Source: Pseudomonas sp. KNUC1026
GTDB taxonomy: Bacteria; Pseudomonadota; Gammaproteobacteria; Pseudomonadales; Pseudomonadaceae
Direction of reading: 5' to 3'
DNA length: 64,000 nt
Assembly: GCF_021650705.1 (NCBI RefSeq)
Contig: NZ_CP087138.1
Span: forward strand, 2,480,001-2,544,000
Positions 21,345 through 32,144 of the stretch are shown piece by piece (position 1 is the stretch's first letter; each line of letters opens with the position of its first letter). Below the pieces are notes generated by a model. That model saw nothing but the letters and a program-made list of their open reading frames with translations. It was not told the DNA's origin and did not search any database. Both the position numbers and the translations under genes were made by a program.

Positions 21345-22464
21345 ATGCATAACGCAACCAAATTCACCCGTTTGTTCGCCGCCATGGTCCTGGCCGGTGC
21401 CGCGAGCCATGCGTTCGCTGCCGACACCATCAAGATCGGCATCGCCGGCCCGAAACCGGCCCGGTCGCCGAATACGGCAAGATGCAATTCATCGGCGCAC
21501 ACATGGCGATCGACCAGATCAACGCCAAGGGTGGCGTGGATGGCAAGAAGCTCGAAGCGGTCGAATACGATGATGCGTGCGATCCCAAGCAGGCCGTGGC
21601 CGTTGCCAACAAGGTCGTCAACGACGGCGTCAAATACGTTGGTCGGCCACTCGCGCTCCAGCTCCGCCCAGCCTGCCCAGGACGTCTACGAAGACGAAGG
21701 CGTGCTGATGGTCACCCCGGCAGCCACCAGCCCCACCATCACCGATCGCGGCCACAAGCTGGTGTTCCGCACCATCGGCCTTGACAGCGCCCAGGGCCCG
21801 GTCGCCGGCAACTGGATCGCTGACCACGTCAAGCCCAAGACCATTGCGGTGATCGACGACAAGCAGCAGTACGGCCAGGGCATCGCCGATGCCGTTGCCA
21901 AAACCCTGCAAGGCAAGGGCATGAAGGTTGCGGTGCGCGAAAGCATCAACGCCGGCGACAAGGATTTCTCCTCCCTGATCGCCAAGCTCAAGCAAGCCAA
22001 CGTCGACTTCGTCTACTACGGCGGCTACCACCCCGAGCTCGGCCAGATCCTGCGCCAGGCCAAGGAAAAAGGCCTGAACGCCAAGTTCATGGGCCCTGAG
22101 GGCGTGGGTAACGACTCGCTGTCGCAGATCGCCGGCGATGCCGCCGAAGGCCTGCTGGTGACCCTGCCCAAGTCGTTCGACTCCGACCCGGCCAACCAGG
22201 CGCTGACCAAAGCGTTCCAGGACAAGAAAGAGGACCCGAGCGGCCCGTTCGTGTTCCCATCCTGACGCTGCGGTCGAAGTCATCGCCGACAGCATCGAGG
22301 CCGCCAAGAGCGAGGACACCGACAAGGTCGCCGCCGCCATCCACGCCGGCAGCTTCGATACCCCCATCGGCAAGCTTTCCTACGATGACAAGGGCGACCT
22401 GAAGGACTTCCAGTTCGTCGTGTACGAGTGGCACTACGGCAAGCCCAAGACCGAGGCCAAGTGA
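21345..22464 (+). CDS. livK: Branched-chain amino acid ABC transporter binding protein (frameshifted)
   Basis: Periplasmic binding protein (BraC/LivK), about 371 residues, that delivers Leu, Ile and Val to LivHMGF. A Sec signal peptide ([16 protein letters not shown]) precedes mature [11 protein letters not shown]. Family motifs include [32 protein letters not shown] and the C-terminal [21 protein letters not shown]. Start ATG 21345 has GGAG seven bases upstream. Frame breaks lie at about 21452 (an A missing: [11 protein letters not shown]), 21641 (an extra G) and 22258. All are repaired by single bases with full restoration of the family sequence. First gene of the operon; a strong hairpin separates it from livH. 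Confidence 0.9.
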
Positions 22465-22469
22465 TGCAC

Positions 22470-22496
22470 GGTGGGCGCGCCGATGGCGCGCCCACC
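22470..22496 (+). terminator. Strong stem-loop between livK and livH
   Basis: GGTGGGCGCGCC and GGCGCGCCCACC form a perfect 12-bp stem with a three-base loop, six bases past the livK stop. No T tract follows. Such stems after binding-protein genes usually protect the upstream mRNA or partly end transcription, giving more binding protein than permease. Confidence 0.7.
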
Positions 22497-22668
22497 CTCG
22501 CCTGCCCCACCCGATTCATGGCCTGTGCGGTGCGATCCGCCGAACGGGCCGCCTGAAAATCTATAAAACCGTTACCCGCGGTTCACTGTGAACGTCCGAG
22601 CCTGGCATCGCGCCATTTCGGTGTGCGTTGCAGCGAAATGCAGCCCAGGTTTTTAGGAGCGCGGCAAC

Positions 22669-23588
22669 ATGCCCGACTTTTTCCATTATCTCCAGCAGTT
22701 GGTGAACGGCCTTACGGTCGGCAGCACCTACGCGCTGATCGCCATCGGCTACACGATGGTCTACGGCATCATTGGCATGATCAACTTCGCCCACGGCGAG
22801 GTGTACATGATCGGCTCCTATGTCGCCTTCATCGCCCTTGCAGGCCTCGCCATGCTTGGCATCCACAGCCTCCCGGTGCTGATGATCGCGGGCTTTGCCT
22901 GCGCCATCGTCGTCTGCAGCGCCTATGGCTACAGCATCGAGCGAGTCGCCTACCGGCCGCTGCGCGGCAGCAACCGGCTGATCCCGCTCGATCTCGGCCA
23001 TCGGCATGTCGATCTTCCTGCAGAACGCCGTGCAGCTGTCGCAAGGCTCCAGCAACTGGGCAATCCCGAACATGCTGCCCGGCAACCTGAGCTTCGGCCC
23101 CGGCGGTAATCAGCAGGTGCTGATTTCCTACATGCAGGTGGTAGTGTTCATCGTGACCCTGCTGGCGATGATCGGCCTGACCCTGTTCATCTCCCTCTCA
23201 CGCATGGGCCGTGCCTGCCGCGCATGTGCCGAGGACATGAAAATGGCCGGGCTGCTGGGCATCAACACCAACACCATCATCGCCCTGACCTTCGTGATCG
23301 GCGCAGCGCTGGCGGCGGTGGCGGCCATGCTGCTGTCGATGCAGTACGGCGTGATCAACCCCTACGCGGGCTTTTCGGTGGGCCTGAAGGCCTTTACCTC
23401 GGCCGTGCTCGGCGGCATCGGCAGCATTCCCGGCGCGATGCTTGGCGGCCTGGTGCTGGGTGTGGCCGAAGCCTTTGGCGCCGACGTGTTCGGCGACCAG
23501 TACAAAGATGTGGTGGCCTTCGGCCTGTTGGTGCTGGTGCTGTTGTTCCGCCCCACCGGCATCCTGGGCCGCCCCGAGGTTGAAAAGT

Positions 23589-23605
<17 letters not shown>
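22669..23605 (+). CDS. livH: Branched-chain amino acid ABC permease LivH (frameshifted)
   Basis: Inner membrane permease of about 307-311 residues. It opens MPDFFHYLQQLVNGLTVGSTYALIAIGYTMVYGIIGMINFAHGEVYMIG, the LivH hallmark, and has eight or so membrane helices. AGGAG lies 9 bases before ATG 22669. One frame break near 22990 separates RPLRGSNRLIPL from SAIGMSIFLQNAVQLSQGS; the family sequence continues across it. The stop at 23603 overlaps the start of livM (23589) by 17 bases. A small indel at the end may have replaced the usual shorter overlap. Works as a heteromer with LivM. Confidence 0.9.
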
Positions 23606-24837
<1,232 letters not shown>

Positions 24838-24841
<4 letters not shown>

Positions 24842-25608
24842 GCCAGAAGAATCTGCTGGAAGTCTCTGGCCTGTCGATGCGCTTCGGTGGCCTGCTGGCG
24901 GTGAACGGTGTGGGCATGACGGTCAAGGAAAAACAGGTGGTCTCGGTGATCGGCCCCAACGGCGCCGGCAAGACCACCGTCTTCAACTGCCTGACCGGCT
25001 TCTACCGCCCAAGCTCCGGGAGCATCCTGCTCGACGGCGAGCCCATCCACGGCTTGCCAGGGCATGTAATCGCTCGCAAGGGCGTGGTGCGCACCTTCCA
25101 GAACGTGCGCCTGTTCAAGGAAATGACCGCCGTCGAAAACCTGCTGGTGGCGCAACATCGCCACCTGAACACGGGCTTTCTCGCCGGCCTTTTGAAAACC
25201 CCGGGGTTTCGCCGCAGCGAGCGTGAAGCGATGGAGTACGCCGAGCACTGGCTGGAACAGGTGAACCTCAAGGACGTGGCCAACCGCCCTGCCGGCACTC
25301 TGGCCTACGGCCAGCAACGCCGCCTGGAAATCGCCCGTTGCATGATGACGCGCCCGCGCATCCTGATGCTCGACGAACCGGCGGCCGGCCTGAACCCTCG
25401 CGAAACCGACGATCTCAAGGCACTGATCGGGGTGCTGCGTGAGCAGTACAACGCCACGGTGCTGCTCATCGAGCACGACATGAAGCTGGTGATGACCATC
25501 TCCGACCACATCGTGGTGATCAACCAGGGCATGCCCCTGGCCGATGGCACGCCCGAACAGGTGCGCGACAATCCCGACGTGATCAAAGCCTACCTGGGGG
25601 AAGCGTAA
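24838..25608 (+). CDS. livG: Branched-chain amino acid ABC ATPase LivG
   Basis: 256-residue cytoplasmic ATPase of the liv transporter. Walker [10 protein letters not shown] lies near residue 40, the Q-loop in RTFQNVRLF, the signature region reads [12 protein letters not shown], Walker B is [13 protein letters not shown] and the H-loop is IEHDMKLVM. The sequence is intact, overlaps livM by four bases and is followed one base later by livF. The motifs GLNPRET and [10 protein letters not shown] are typical of LivG rather than LivF. Confidence 0.95.
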
Positions 25609-25609
25609 G

Positions 25610-26311
<702 letters not shown>

Positions 26312-26317
26312 AGCTCA

Positions 26318-26342
26318 TAGCTTCAAGCCGCTAGCTTCAAGC
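26318..26342. repeat. Short direct repeat after livF
   Basis: TAGCTTCAAGC occurs twice (26318-26328 and 26332-26342), three bases apart, directly after the livF stop. Small AGCTTCAAGC-like repeats are common between P. putida genes; no function is evident. Confidence 0.5.
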
Positions 26343-26360
26343 TGGTCTGAGCAAGTATCG

Positions 26361-26437
26361 GTGGGAGGCCGGCTTTGCCGGGCGACGGGTTGGTCAGCAC
26401 TCTTGGTAGAGCCCGTCGCGCGGCTAGCCGCCCTCCT
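26361..26437. repeat. REP-like imperfect inverted repeat
   Basis: An arm GTGGGAGGCCGGC..GCCGGGCGACGGG starting at 26361 pairs imperfectly with GCCCGTCGCGCGGC..GCCGCCCTCC at 26411-26436. The core resembles the elements at 11752 and 35515. It sits between the convergent livF and oprF genes. Confidence 0.65.
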
Positions 26438-26477
26438 GGTTCATGAGCTGCACACATATTAGCAAGAACCCAAAACG

Positions 26478-26506
26478 AAAAAACCCGGCCAGTGGCCGGG
26501 TTTTTT
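26478..26506. terminator. Bidirectional intrinsic terminator between livF and oprF
   Basis: AAAAAACCCGGCC-AGT-GGCCGGGTTTTTT is a perfect stem with A and T runs at its two ends, so it can stop transcription from both strands. It lies 17 bases past the oprF stop (minus strand) and 167 bases past livF. Confidence 0.9.
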
Positions 26507-26522
26507 CTTAAGCGCTTACCAA

Positions 26523-27578
26523 TTACTTGGCTTGAGCTTCTACGTTCGCTTCTACGCGACGGTTAACAGCGCGGCCAGCTTCGGTAGCGTTGTCAGCAAC
26601 CGGGCGGGACTCACCGTAACCAACCGAGTTCACGCGGCTGCCTTGAACGCCGTACTGGTTGACCAGCACGTTACGAACGGCGGCGGCACGTTTTTCGGAC
26701 AGCTTCTGGTTGTAAGCGTCGGTACCCACGGAGTCAGTGTGACCTTCCACGGTGGTGGAGGTTTGTGGGTACTGCTTCATGAAGTCAGCCAGGTTTTTGA
26801 TGTCAGCGTAGCTGTTAGGCTTGACGACAGCTTTGTTGAAGTCGAACTTCACATCCAGCTCAACGCGTACGGTTTGAGCGGTGGCTGGGCAGCCATCAGC
26901 GTCAACCGGAGTGTTGGCAGGAGTGTTCGGGCACTTGTCAACGTTGTCGCAAACGCCGTCCTGGTCGGAGTCGGTGCAAACGTCGGCAACAGGAGCCGGG
27001 GCCGGAGCCGGGGCTGCTTTCTTGGTGCCGCCACCGAAGTTCACGCCAACACCAACGCTCGGAGCCCACTCGGTCTCGCCGCGGTCGATGTTGTACATGG
27101 CTTCTACGCCAGCACGTGCGTAGACGTTTTCGGTGAAGTAGTACTTGGCACCGGCGCCAGCGTTGAAGAAGGTGGAGCTGTCACGGCCGCTGTGGCCGTT
27201 GGCTTGCACGTTGCTGATGCTCTGATGCGAGAAACCAGCCGACACGTACGGACGCAGGCCTACACCTGGGGTACCGAAGTGGTACAGAGCGTCCAGAGCA
27301 GCGTCGCCACCGTGGATTTTCTGGTTGCCGGTATCGTTCTTCGAACGCATGTTGTGGATGCCGTCGTAGCCCAGGCGCAGTTCGACGTCGTCGGTCAGGA
27401 AGTAGCCAACCGAGCCACCGTACAGGTTGCCGTTTTCCAGGTCACGGGAGCTGTCGGTGTAGTATTTTTTGGTGAACAGCTCACCCTCGACAGCGCCTTG
27501 GCCCTGAGCCAGTGCGCCGAAAGAGGTTGCGGCTACCAGAGAGCCGATGGCCAGGCCCAAGGTGTTTTTCAGTTTCAT
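26523..27578 (-). CDS. oprF: Major outer membrane porin OprF
   Basis: 351 residues, intact. Signal peptide LGLAIGSLVAATSFGALA is followed by an N-terminal eight-strand beta barrel to about residue 170 and a linker AAPAPAPAPV. A Cys-containing thrombospondin-3-like calcium segment reads CTDSDQDGVCDNVDKC. The C-terminal OmpA peptidoglycan-binding domain has EGHTDSVGTDAYNQKLSEKRA and ends VNRRVEANVEAQAK. OprF gives slow, size-limited diffusion and ties the outer membrane to peptidoglycan. Upstream lies sigX, whose product is known to drive an oprF promoter in Pseudomonas. I could not assign that promoter with certainty in the 114-base gap. Confidence 0.97.
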   Translation of the reverse strand: MKLKNTLGLAIGSLVAATSFGALAQGQGAVEGELFTKKYYTDSSRDLENGNLYGGSVGYFLTDDVELRLGYDGIHNMRSKNDTGNQKIHGGDAALDALYHFGTPGVGLRPYVSAGFSHQSISNVQANGHSGRDSSTFFNAGAGAKYYFTENVYARAGVEAMYNIDRGETEWAPSVGVGVNFGGGTKKAAPAPAPAPVADVCTDSDQDGVCDNVDKCPNTPANTPVDADGCPATAQTVRVELDVKFDFNKAVVKPNSYADIKNLADFMKQYPQTSTTVEGHTDSVGTDAYNQKLSEKRAAAVRNVLVNQYGVQGSRVNSVGYGESRPVADNATEAGRAVNRRVEANVEAQAK

Positions 27579-27610
27579 CCGTTAAATCCCCATATGGTGA
27601 TTGTAAAGCG

Positions 27611-27637
27611 GCCCCCACTTCTGAATGTATCGGGGGC
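27611..27637 (-). terminator. Hairpin between sigX and oprF
   Basis: GCCCCC (27611-27616) and GGGGGC (27632-27637) form a six-bp G:C stem with a 15-base loop, 56 bases past the sigX stop. On the minus strand a T-containing stretch (CGCTTTAC) follows. It may attenuate sigX read-through into oprF. Confidence 0.45.
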
Positions 27638-27692
27638 AACTCGGCGCCAAGTCTAGCAGAACTCGACGCACGTTAGAGACAAGCGCTGCTGA

Positions 27693-28331
27693 TTAAGTTT
27701 CCGTCATGTCCGCGAATTTATCGCGGAGCTTATCCAGGGCACGCTTGTAACGCATCTTGGTCGCGCTCAAACCCATGTGCATGATATCGGCGATTTCCTG
27801 AAATTCCAGTTCTGCGACAAAACGCAGCACCAGAATCTCGCGGTCGATCGGGTTCACATGCACAAGCCAGCGGTCGAGACCTCCTCGCTCTTCGGGCTTG
27901 GGCGTCTTGTCTTCGGTTGCTTCCTCGATCGGGTCGAGGCTCAAGGCATCCATCAACCGACGCTTGCGCCGTTCCTTCCTGTACTGCGTGATGCATTCGT
28001 TATAGGTGATGCTGTAAAGCCAGGTCTTGAACTTCGATTTGCCCTCGAAGTTCTTCAGGCCGTACAGCACCTTCAGCATCACCTCCTGACAGACATCGTC
28101 GGCGTCGCGGTCGTTCCCCAGGTAACGCGCGCACACGTTGAAAAGCGTGCGTTGATAACGGCGCATCAGCTCTTCATAGGCTCGCGTCACGTGGAACAGT
28201 TCCTCGTGGGCACGCTCGACCAACTCTTCGTCGGTCAGCGCTCGCGGGTCGTATCGCAAGGGGGGCACAGGCACAGTCGTTCGGTCAGTCAGGGCAGATG
28301 TGGGGTGTACGCCACGCAGGCCCGGCATCAC
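27693..28331 (-). CDS. sigX: ECF sigma factor SigX
   Basis: Extracytoplasmic-function sigma factor, up to 212 residues. The region-2 segment reads YQRTLFNVCARYLGNDRDADDVCQEVMLKVLYGLKNFEGKSKFKTWLYSITYN. Region 4 reads DREILVLRFVAELEFQEIADIMHMG, then LSATKMRYKRALDKLRDKF. These match SigX of P. aeruginosa almost residue for residue. The first ~25 residues (before LRYDPRALTDEEL) differ from known SigX, so an internal start downstream is possible. No anti-sigma gene is next to it; instead the mechanosensitive-type CmpX is upstream in the same direction. SigX responds to envelope and membrane stress and influences oprF and fatty-acid genes. Confidence 0.93.
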   Translation of the reverse strand: MMPGLRGVHPTSALTDRTTVPVPPLRYDPRALTDEELVERAHEELFHVTRAYEELMRRYQRTLFNVCARYLGNDRDADDVCQEVMLKVLYGLKNFEGKSKFKTWLYSITYNECITQYRKERRKRRLMDALSLDPIEEATEDKTPKPEERGGLDRWLVHVNPIDREILVLRFVAELEFQEIADIMHMGLSATKMRYKRALDKLRDKFADMTET

Positions 28332-28370
28332 CGGGCATTTCGGGGCGGCATAGTACCAGCATTTACCGGG

Positions 28371-29195
28371 TCAACGGCTAGTGACCTTGTGCTCGAGCAG
28401 GCGTTTGTTCGCCAGCGAGACCAGGTCGCCTTCTTCATTGACCAGCGTTGTCTTGACCGTTCCGATCTCCTCGATGTGCCCTGCGGTGCCATCAACCTCG
28501 ACCCACTGCCCCACCTGGAACAGCTCACGCACGTAGATGCCTGCCAGAATCTGCCCGGCCAGCTCACGGCTGCCCAGGCCCATCGCCAACGCCACAGCCA
28601 GACCAATGGTCACCAGCACGATCACGATCACATGGTTGAGCAGGTCGGTCTTGATCTCGAGCTGGCTGATGGCGACCGAAATACTGATCACGATCACCAG
28701 CCACTGGGCGATGCGCCCAAGGCCGGCGGAGTAATCCAGCCCCACGCCCTCGGCCGCGCCGCGCACGATGCCATTGACCAGTTGCGCCAGCAGCACACCC
28801 ACCAGCAGCACCAGGGCGCCGCCGAAAACCTTGGGCAAGTAGAGCGCCAGCACGTCGAGCGTGGCCGATACCCGCTGCAAGCCCAGCGATTCGGCGGCTG
28901 ACACCAGGAACACCAGCAGCACGAACCAGTAGACGATCTTGCCCACCAGGGCCGAGATAGGCACGCGGATACCGGCTCGGGTCATCAATTTGGTAAGGCC
29001 GGTGCCGCCCATGATGCGATCCAGGCCCAGCTTGGCCAGCACCCGCGAAAGCAGGGCATCGAGCAGCTTGGCCACCACGAAGCCCAGCAACACCACCACC
29101 AGCGCTCCGAAGAGGTTGGGGATGAAACCTGCGACTTTGCTCCACAGTGCCGTCATCGCGGTCACCAGGCTTTGCGTCCAGAGGTCGAGTTCCAT
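28371..29195 (-). CDS. cmpX: CmpX, MscS-like small-conductance channel protein
   Basis: About 274 residues, inner membrane. There are about five hydrophobic helices: LFGALVVVLLGFVVAKLLDALL, GKIVYWFVLLVFLVSAA, VFGGALVLLVGVLLAQLV, a segment around IAQWLVIVISISVAIS and VIVIVLVTIGLAVALAMGLG. The MscS-type beta domain is AGIYVRELFQVGQWVEVDGTAGHIEEIGTVKTTL. ATG 29195 is preferred to the TTG two codons upstream at 29201. It sits between crfX and sigX as in other pseudomonads, where its loss alters SigX activity. Gating has not been shown here. Confidence 0.92.
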   Translation of the reverse strand: MELDLWTQSLVTAMTALWSKVAGFIPNLFGALVVVLLGFVVAKLLDALLSRVLAKLGLDRIMGGTGLTKLMTRAGIRVPISALVGKIVYWFVLLVFLVSAAESLGLQRVSATLDVLALYLPKVFGGALVLLVGVLLAQLVNGIVRGAAEGVGLDYSAGLGRIAQWLVIVISISVAISQLEIKTDLLNHVIVIVLVTIGLAVALAMGLGSRELAGQILAGIYVRELFQVGQWVEVDGTAGHIEEIGTVKTTLVNEEGDLVSLANKRLLEHKVTSR

Positions 29196-29197
29196 GT

Positions 29198-29443
29198 TCA
29201 ATCTGCCTTATCCGCGCCTTCTGCGCGGCGGGTACGACGGGAAACGGGCGATACGTGGGCCGAGCCGTTGTTCAGGGCGATCATGCACGCCGTGAGGCAG
29301 CGGCCCATCAGGCCGAACAGGTCGGTGGCGCCTACCTGGCGATTGGCGGTCTTGAGCACACGGCCGAGGCGCGTGGCGTCATCGCGCGCGCCCTCGGGCG
29401 CATTGAGCAAATCACGTAGCGATTGTTCGAACGGATCGTGCAT
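29198..29443 (-). CDS. crfX: CrfX, small conserved protein of the oprF-sigX locus
   Basis: 81-residue protein MHDPFEQSLRDLLNAPEG..., with GAGGAG upstream of ATG 29443. The sequence includes GATDLFGLMGRCLTACMIALNNGSAHV, typical of the small CrfX family found between cmpX and cmaX. Its function is unknown. The stop sits against the start of cmpX, so the two are probably co-translated. Confidence 0.88.
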   Translation of the reverse strand: MHDPFEQSLRDLLNAPEGARDDATRLGRVLKTANRQVGATDLFGLMGRCLTACMIALNNGSAHVSPVSRRTRRAEGADKAD

Positions 29444-29520
29444 GGGGGCACTCCTCGTTTAAAGGTGAACGAGAGACGAGCCCCATGCAGGCAGGTCACA
29501 TTCGCCTGCCTTACTTTCAC

Positions 29521-30516
29521 TTACAACCAGCGCAGGCGCCTGAAAATCAGCCACTGCCCTGCTGCCAGTGCCAGCAGCAACAGGCAGGTGGCTGTGAACC
29601 CGTAAGGGCTGCCCGAGCCCGGGATGCCGCCCACGTTGATCCCCAGCAGGCCGGTGAGGAAGGTCATCGGCAGAAAGATGCCGGTGATGACCCCGAAACG
29701 GTACATGGTGCGGTTCATCCGCTCGCTGAGCCGGCGGTCTTCGGACTCCAGCAACAGCGCCACGCGCTCGCGGGTCAGCTCGAGCTCCTCGAGGTAGCGG
29801 GTCAGGCTGTTGTTCAGCTCGCTCCAGTAATCGCCATCGTCTTCCACGAACCAGGGCAACTTGACCCGCGCCAGTTGGCCATAGATGTCGCGCTGCGGCG
29901 CCAGGAATCGCCGAAGCGCAGCAGCCCGACGGCGTACCTGAAGCAAACCGGAGTGATCGGGCTGATACCGGTCGTCGGCGTCGATCCGGTCTTCTTCGCC
30001 GTCGACATGGTCGGTGAGGGTATCGACCAGCGTCTGGATACGCTCGGTCAGATGCTGAGCCATATAAAGGATGAGTTCAGATGCCGTGCGCGGCCCCTTG
30101 CCCATGCGCAGCTGCGCGATCAGCTCGTCGGTGGCCCGCAGCGGCCGCAACCGCAAGGAGATGACCCGCTGCGCCTCGGCGAAGATGCGCAGCGAGACCA
30201 TGTCCTCAGGCTGCGCGCCGGGGTTGAGATTGACCCCGCGCAGGAACAGAAGCACCTGCTCGTCCGGCAAGGTCACCAGGCGAGGCCGGGTGTTTTCTTC
30301 CAGCAGCAGGTCGCAGACGAACTCGCTCAGCCCGCTGCGCTCTCGCAACCACCCCTGCGCCTCGGGGTGGCTGCGATCCCAGTGCAGCCAGAGGCTTTCC
30401 TGCGGGCCAAGCTCCAGGCCGGGAAGTTGTTCGTAGCTGAGCGGCCTTGCGCCGCCCTGCCCGTCCAGAACCAGGGCCTGGACCAGCCCTCTTGTGGTGT
30501 TTTGATCGTCGTACAT
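29521..30516 (-). CDS. cmaX: CmaX, CorA/ZntB-like divalent cation transporter
   Basis: 331 residues. A large acidic cytoplasmic domain is followed by two C-terminal membrane helices. The first (RFGVITGIFLPMTFLTGLLGINVGGIPG) carries the GIN variant of the CorA GMN motif, as in ZntB proteins; the second is YGFTATCLLLLALAAGQWLIF. Expected role is passive magnesium or zinc transport as a pentamer; the substrate is not decided by sequence. Intact; start ATG 30516. It lies between rraA and crfX in the conserved order. Confidence 0.92.
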   Translation of the reverse strand: MYDDQNTTRGLVQALVLDGQGGARPLSYEQLPGLELGPQESLWLHWDRSHPEAQGWLRERSGLSEFVCDLLLEENTRPRLVTLPDEQVLLFLRGVNLNPGAQPEDMVSLRIFAEAQRVISLRLRPLRATDELIAQLRMGKGPRTASELILYMAQHLTERIQTLVDTLTDHVDGEEDRIDADDRYQPDHSGLLQVRRRAAALRRFLAPQRDIYGQLARVKLPWFVEDDGDYWSELNNSLTRYLEELELTRERVALLLESEDRRLSERMNRTMYRFGVITGIFLPMTFLTGLLGINVGGIPGSGSPYGFTATCLLLLALAAGQWLIFRRLRWL

Positions 30517-30532
30517 CCGTGGGCTGCAGTCC

Positions 30533-31021
30533 TTATTCAGGCATGTTCAGGGGCGTGGGCGATACGATAACGCCATTGTTGTCGGCGTAGATGAATTCGC
30601 CCGGGCGGAAGGTCACGCCGGCAAAGGTGACCGGCACGTCGATGTCGCCGATGCCCCGCTTGTCGGTTTTCAGCGGATGCGGCGCCAGCGCCTGCACACC
30701 GAGGTCGATCTGAGCCAGAACGTCGACATCCCGCACACAGCCATAGACCACAATGCCTTCCCAACCGTTTTGCGCGGCTTTTTGCGCCAGCATGTCACCC
30801 AGCAGCGCCCGGCGCAGCGAGCCGCCGCCGTCGACCACCATGACTTTGCCCTGGCCGGGCTGCTCGACCAGCTCCTTGACCCTGGAGTTGTCTTCGAAAC
30901 ATTTGACCGTGACGATCTGGCCGCCGAACGAGTCGTGGCCGCCAAAGCTGCTGAACATCGGGTCGAGTACCTGGACCTGGTCTGGATAGGCGTCGCACAG
31001 GTCGGGGGTAATGTAGTGCAT
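30533..31021 (-). CDS. rraA: RraA-family protein (RNase E regulator / aldolase fold)
   Basis: 162 residues beginning [23 protein letters not shown], with GAGGAG before ATG 31021. Family motifs are [32 protein letters not shown] and [15 protein letters not shown]. RraA binds and inhibits RNase E in E. coli. The same fold also serves as a class II HMG aldolase, and the G-G-LGD..A and R-D residues shared with aldolases are present. Which activity matters here is open. 16 bases separate it from cmaX. Confidence 0.93.
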   Translation of the reverse strand: MHYITPDLCDAYPDQVQVLDPMFSSFGGHDSFGGQIVTVKCFEDNSRVKELVEQPGQGKVMVVDGGGSLRRALLGDMLAQKAAQNGWEGIVVYGCVRDVDVLAQIDLGVQALAPHPLKTDKRGIGDIDVPVTFAGVTFRPGEFIYADNNGVIVSPTPLNMPE

Positions 31022-31081
31022 GGTCGGCTCCTCGGATGGATTTGGGCAGTACAGGCTCAAGAGCTTAGCTGCTGGCGGCCA

Positions 31082-32071
31082 TCACGCGGCATGCGACTTG
31101 TGGCTTACGCCCTGCGCCTGAGCCTCTTGCAGCCACCGCAGCAGCAATGGCCACACTTCGCGCTCGGCCGCCTCGCCCACCAGCATCTCGACGTGGCCGA
31201 AGTCGCGGCTGTAGCCGGCCTCACAGCCTAGCTCGACGAAGCGCCGCAGCTCCCCGCCCGCCTGCTCGAACAATGCACGGCAGGCCCAGGCTGGGTCTTG
31301 CTCATCCCCTGCCCCGGCGACCGCCAGCAACGGCACCTGGTTGCTGGCGAGCCCTGCCCACCAACTGCCGGGCCGGCGCTGCCAGCGCAGCCACTCGACG
31401 GCAACGCCCATGGGTTCGTCTTCCGGCCCGCGCTTGAAGCGCCGGCCGCTGATGTGATCGAAGCGCCGCAACAGCACGCGCACCAGCCAGTTCAGCGGTG
31501 GCAGGCGCAACGCACCGTAACGGCGGCTGACCTGGCTGCCGAACAGCGCGGCGCTGGCAATGTGCTGCTCAGTCAGGCTGCCCAACCCCAGCGCTACCGC
31601 CAGGGTGGTGCCGCCCAGGGAGTGGCCCACCCAGTGCGGGCGCTGGCCGTTCATTTCGGTGACGAAAGCATTGATCGCGGGTACGTCGTAACGGGCGTAG
31701 TCATCGACCTGATTGCTGGCGTAGCCCTGGTTTCGCGGTGAAAGGCCATGCCCGCGCATTTCGGCGATCCATACATCGAACCCGGCACGAACCAGTGCAG
31801 GCCCCAGCCCCAGACCTTTGGGCGAGTACCAGAAGCGCCGGTTGGCAAAAGCGCCGTGCAACAACACGACGGCCGGGCCGCGATCGGCCGGGCCGCGATC
31901 GGCCGGGCCGCGTTCGGCGCGGGTGTCGCATAGGCCCAGGCGCGTAACCGCCAGTTCAGTGGTGAAATCCAGGCTGTTGTTGGCCTTGATCAGATAGACG
32001 TCTTCGCTCAGGTCGCCCCGGCGCTCAGCGCTGACCAGGGCCACAGGAAACAGATTACTGCTGCTTTGCAT
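31082..32071 (-). CDS. estX: Alpha/beta hydrolase (EstX-like)
   Basis: 329 residues with an alpha/beta hydrolase fold: oxyanion region VVLLHGAFANRRFW, nucleophile elbow WVGHSLGGTTLAVALG with Ser, and a late catalytic His in RDFGHVEMLVG. Likely an esterase; the substrate is unknown. There is a short in-frame tandem repeat, GPADRGPADRGPA, just before the first core strand. It lies downstream of ppsA past that gene's terminator, in the conserved position before rraA. Confidence 0.85.
   Translation of the reverse strand: MQSSSNLFPVALVSAERRGDLSEDVYLIKANNSLDFTTELAVTRLGLCDTRAERGPADRGPADRGPAVVLLHGAFANRRFWYSPKGLGLGPALVRAGFDVWIAEMRGHGLSPRNQGYASNQVDDYARYDVPAINAFVTEMNGQRPHWVGHSLGGTTLAVALGLGSLTEQHIASAALFGSQVSRRYGALRLPPLNWLVRVLLRRFDHISGRRFKRGPEDEPMGVAVEWLRWQRRPGSWWAGLASNQVPLLAVAGAGDEQDPAWACRALFEQAGGELRRFVELGCEAGYSRDFGHVEMLVGEAAEREVWPLLLRWLQEAQAQGVSHKSHAA
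31868..31916. repeat. 15-bp tandem repeat inside estX
   Basis: About three copies of a 15-base unit (GGCCGGGCCGCGATC type) encode GPADR repeats. In-frame units of 15 bases can expand or shrink without breaking the gene. Confidence 0.7.
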
Positions 32072-32084
32072 GGTGCTCTTGAAT

Positions 32085-32110
32085 AAAAAAGGGCGGGTTG
32101 GCGCCCGCCC
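32085..32110 (-). terminator. Intrinsic terminator after ppsA
   Basis: On the minus strand GGGCGGG-CGCCAA-CCCGCCC is followed by TTTTTT. It lies 35 bases past the ppsA stop and 14 bases before the estX start codon. Confidence 0.88.
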
Positions 32111-32121
32111 TGTTGTGAACC

Positions 32122-32141
32122 GCGCGCCCTCGAGGGCGCGC
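32122..32141. repeat. Perfect 20-bp palindrome after ppsA
   Basis: GCGCGCCCTCGAGGGCGCGC is self-complementary and lies three bases past the ppsA stop codon, just before the terminator. It may stabilise the 3' end of the ppsA mRNA. Confidence 0.6.
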
Positions 32142-32144
32142 CTA

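Noticed and set aside
29490..29510. GGCAGG/CCTGCC hairpin after cmaX as a terminator
   Set aside because: Short 6-bp stem with a nine-base loop and no T run on the minus strand; cmaX and crfX may be read through.
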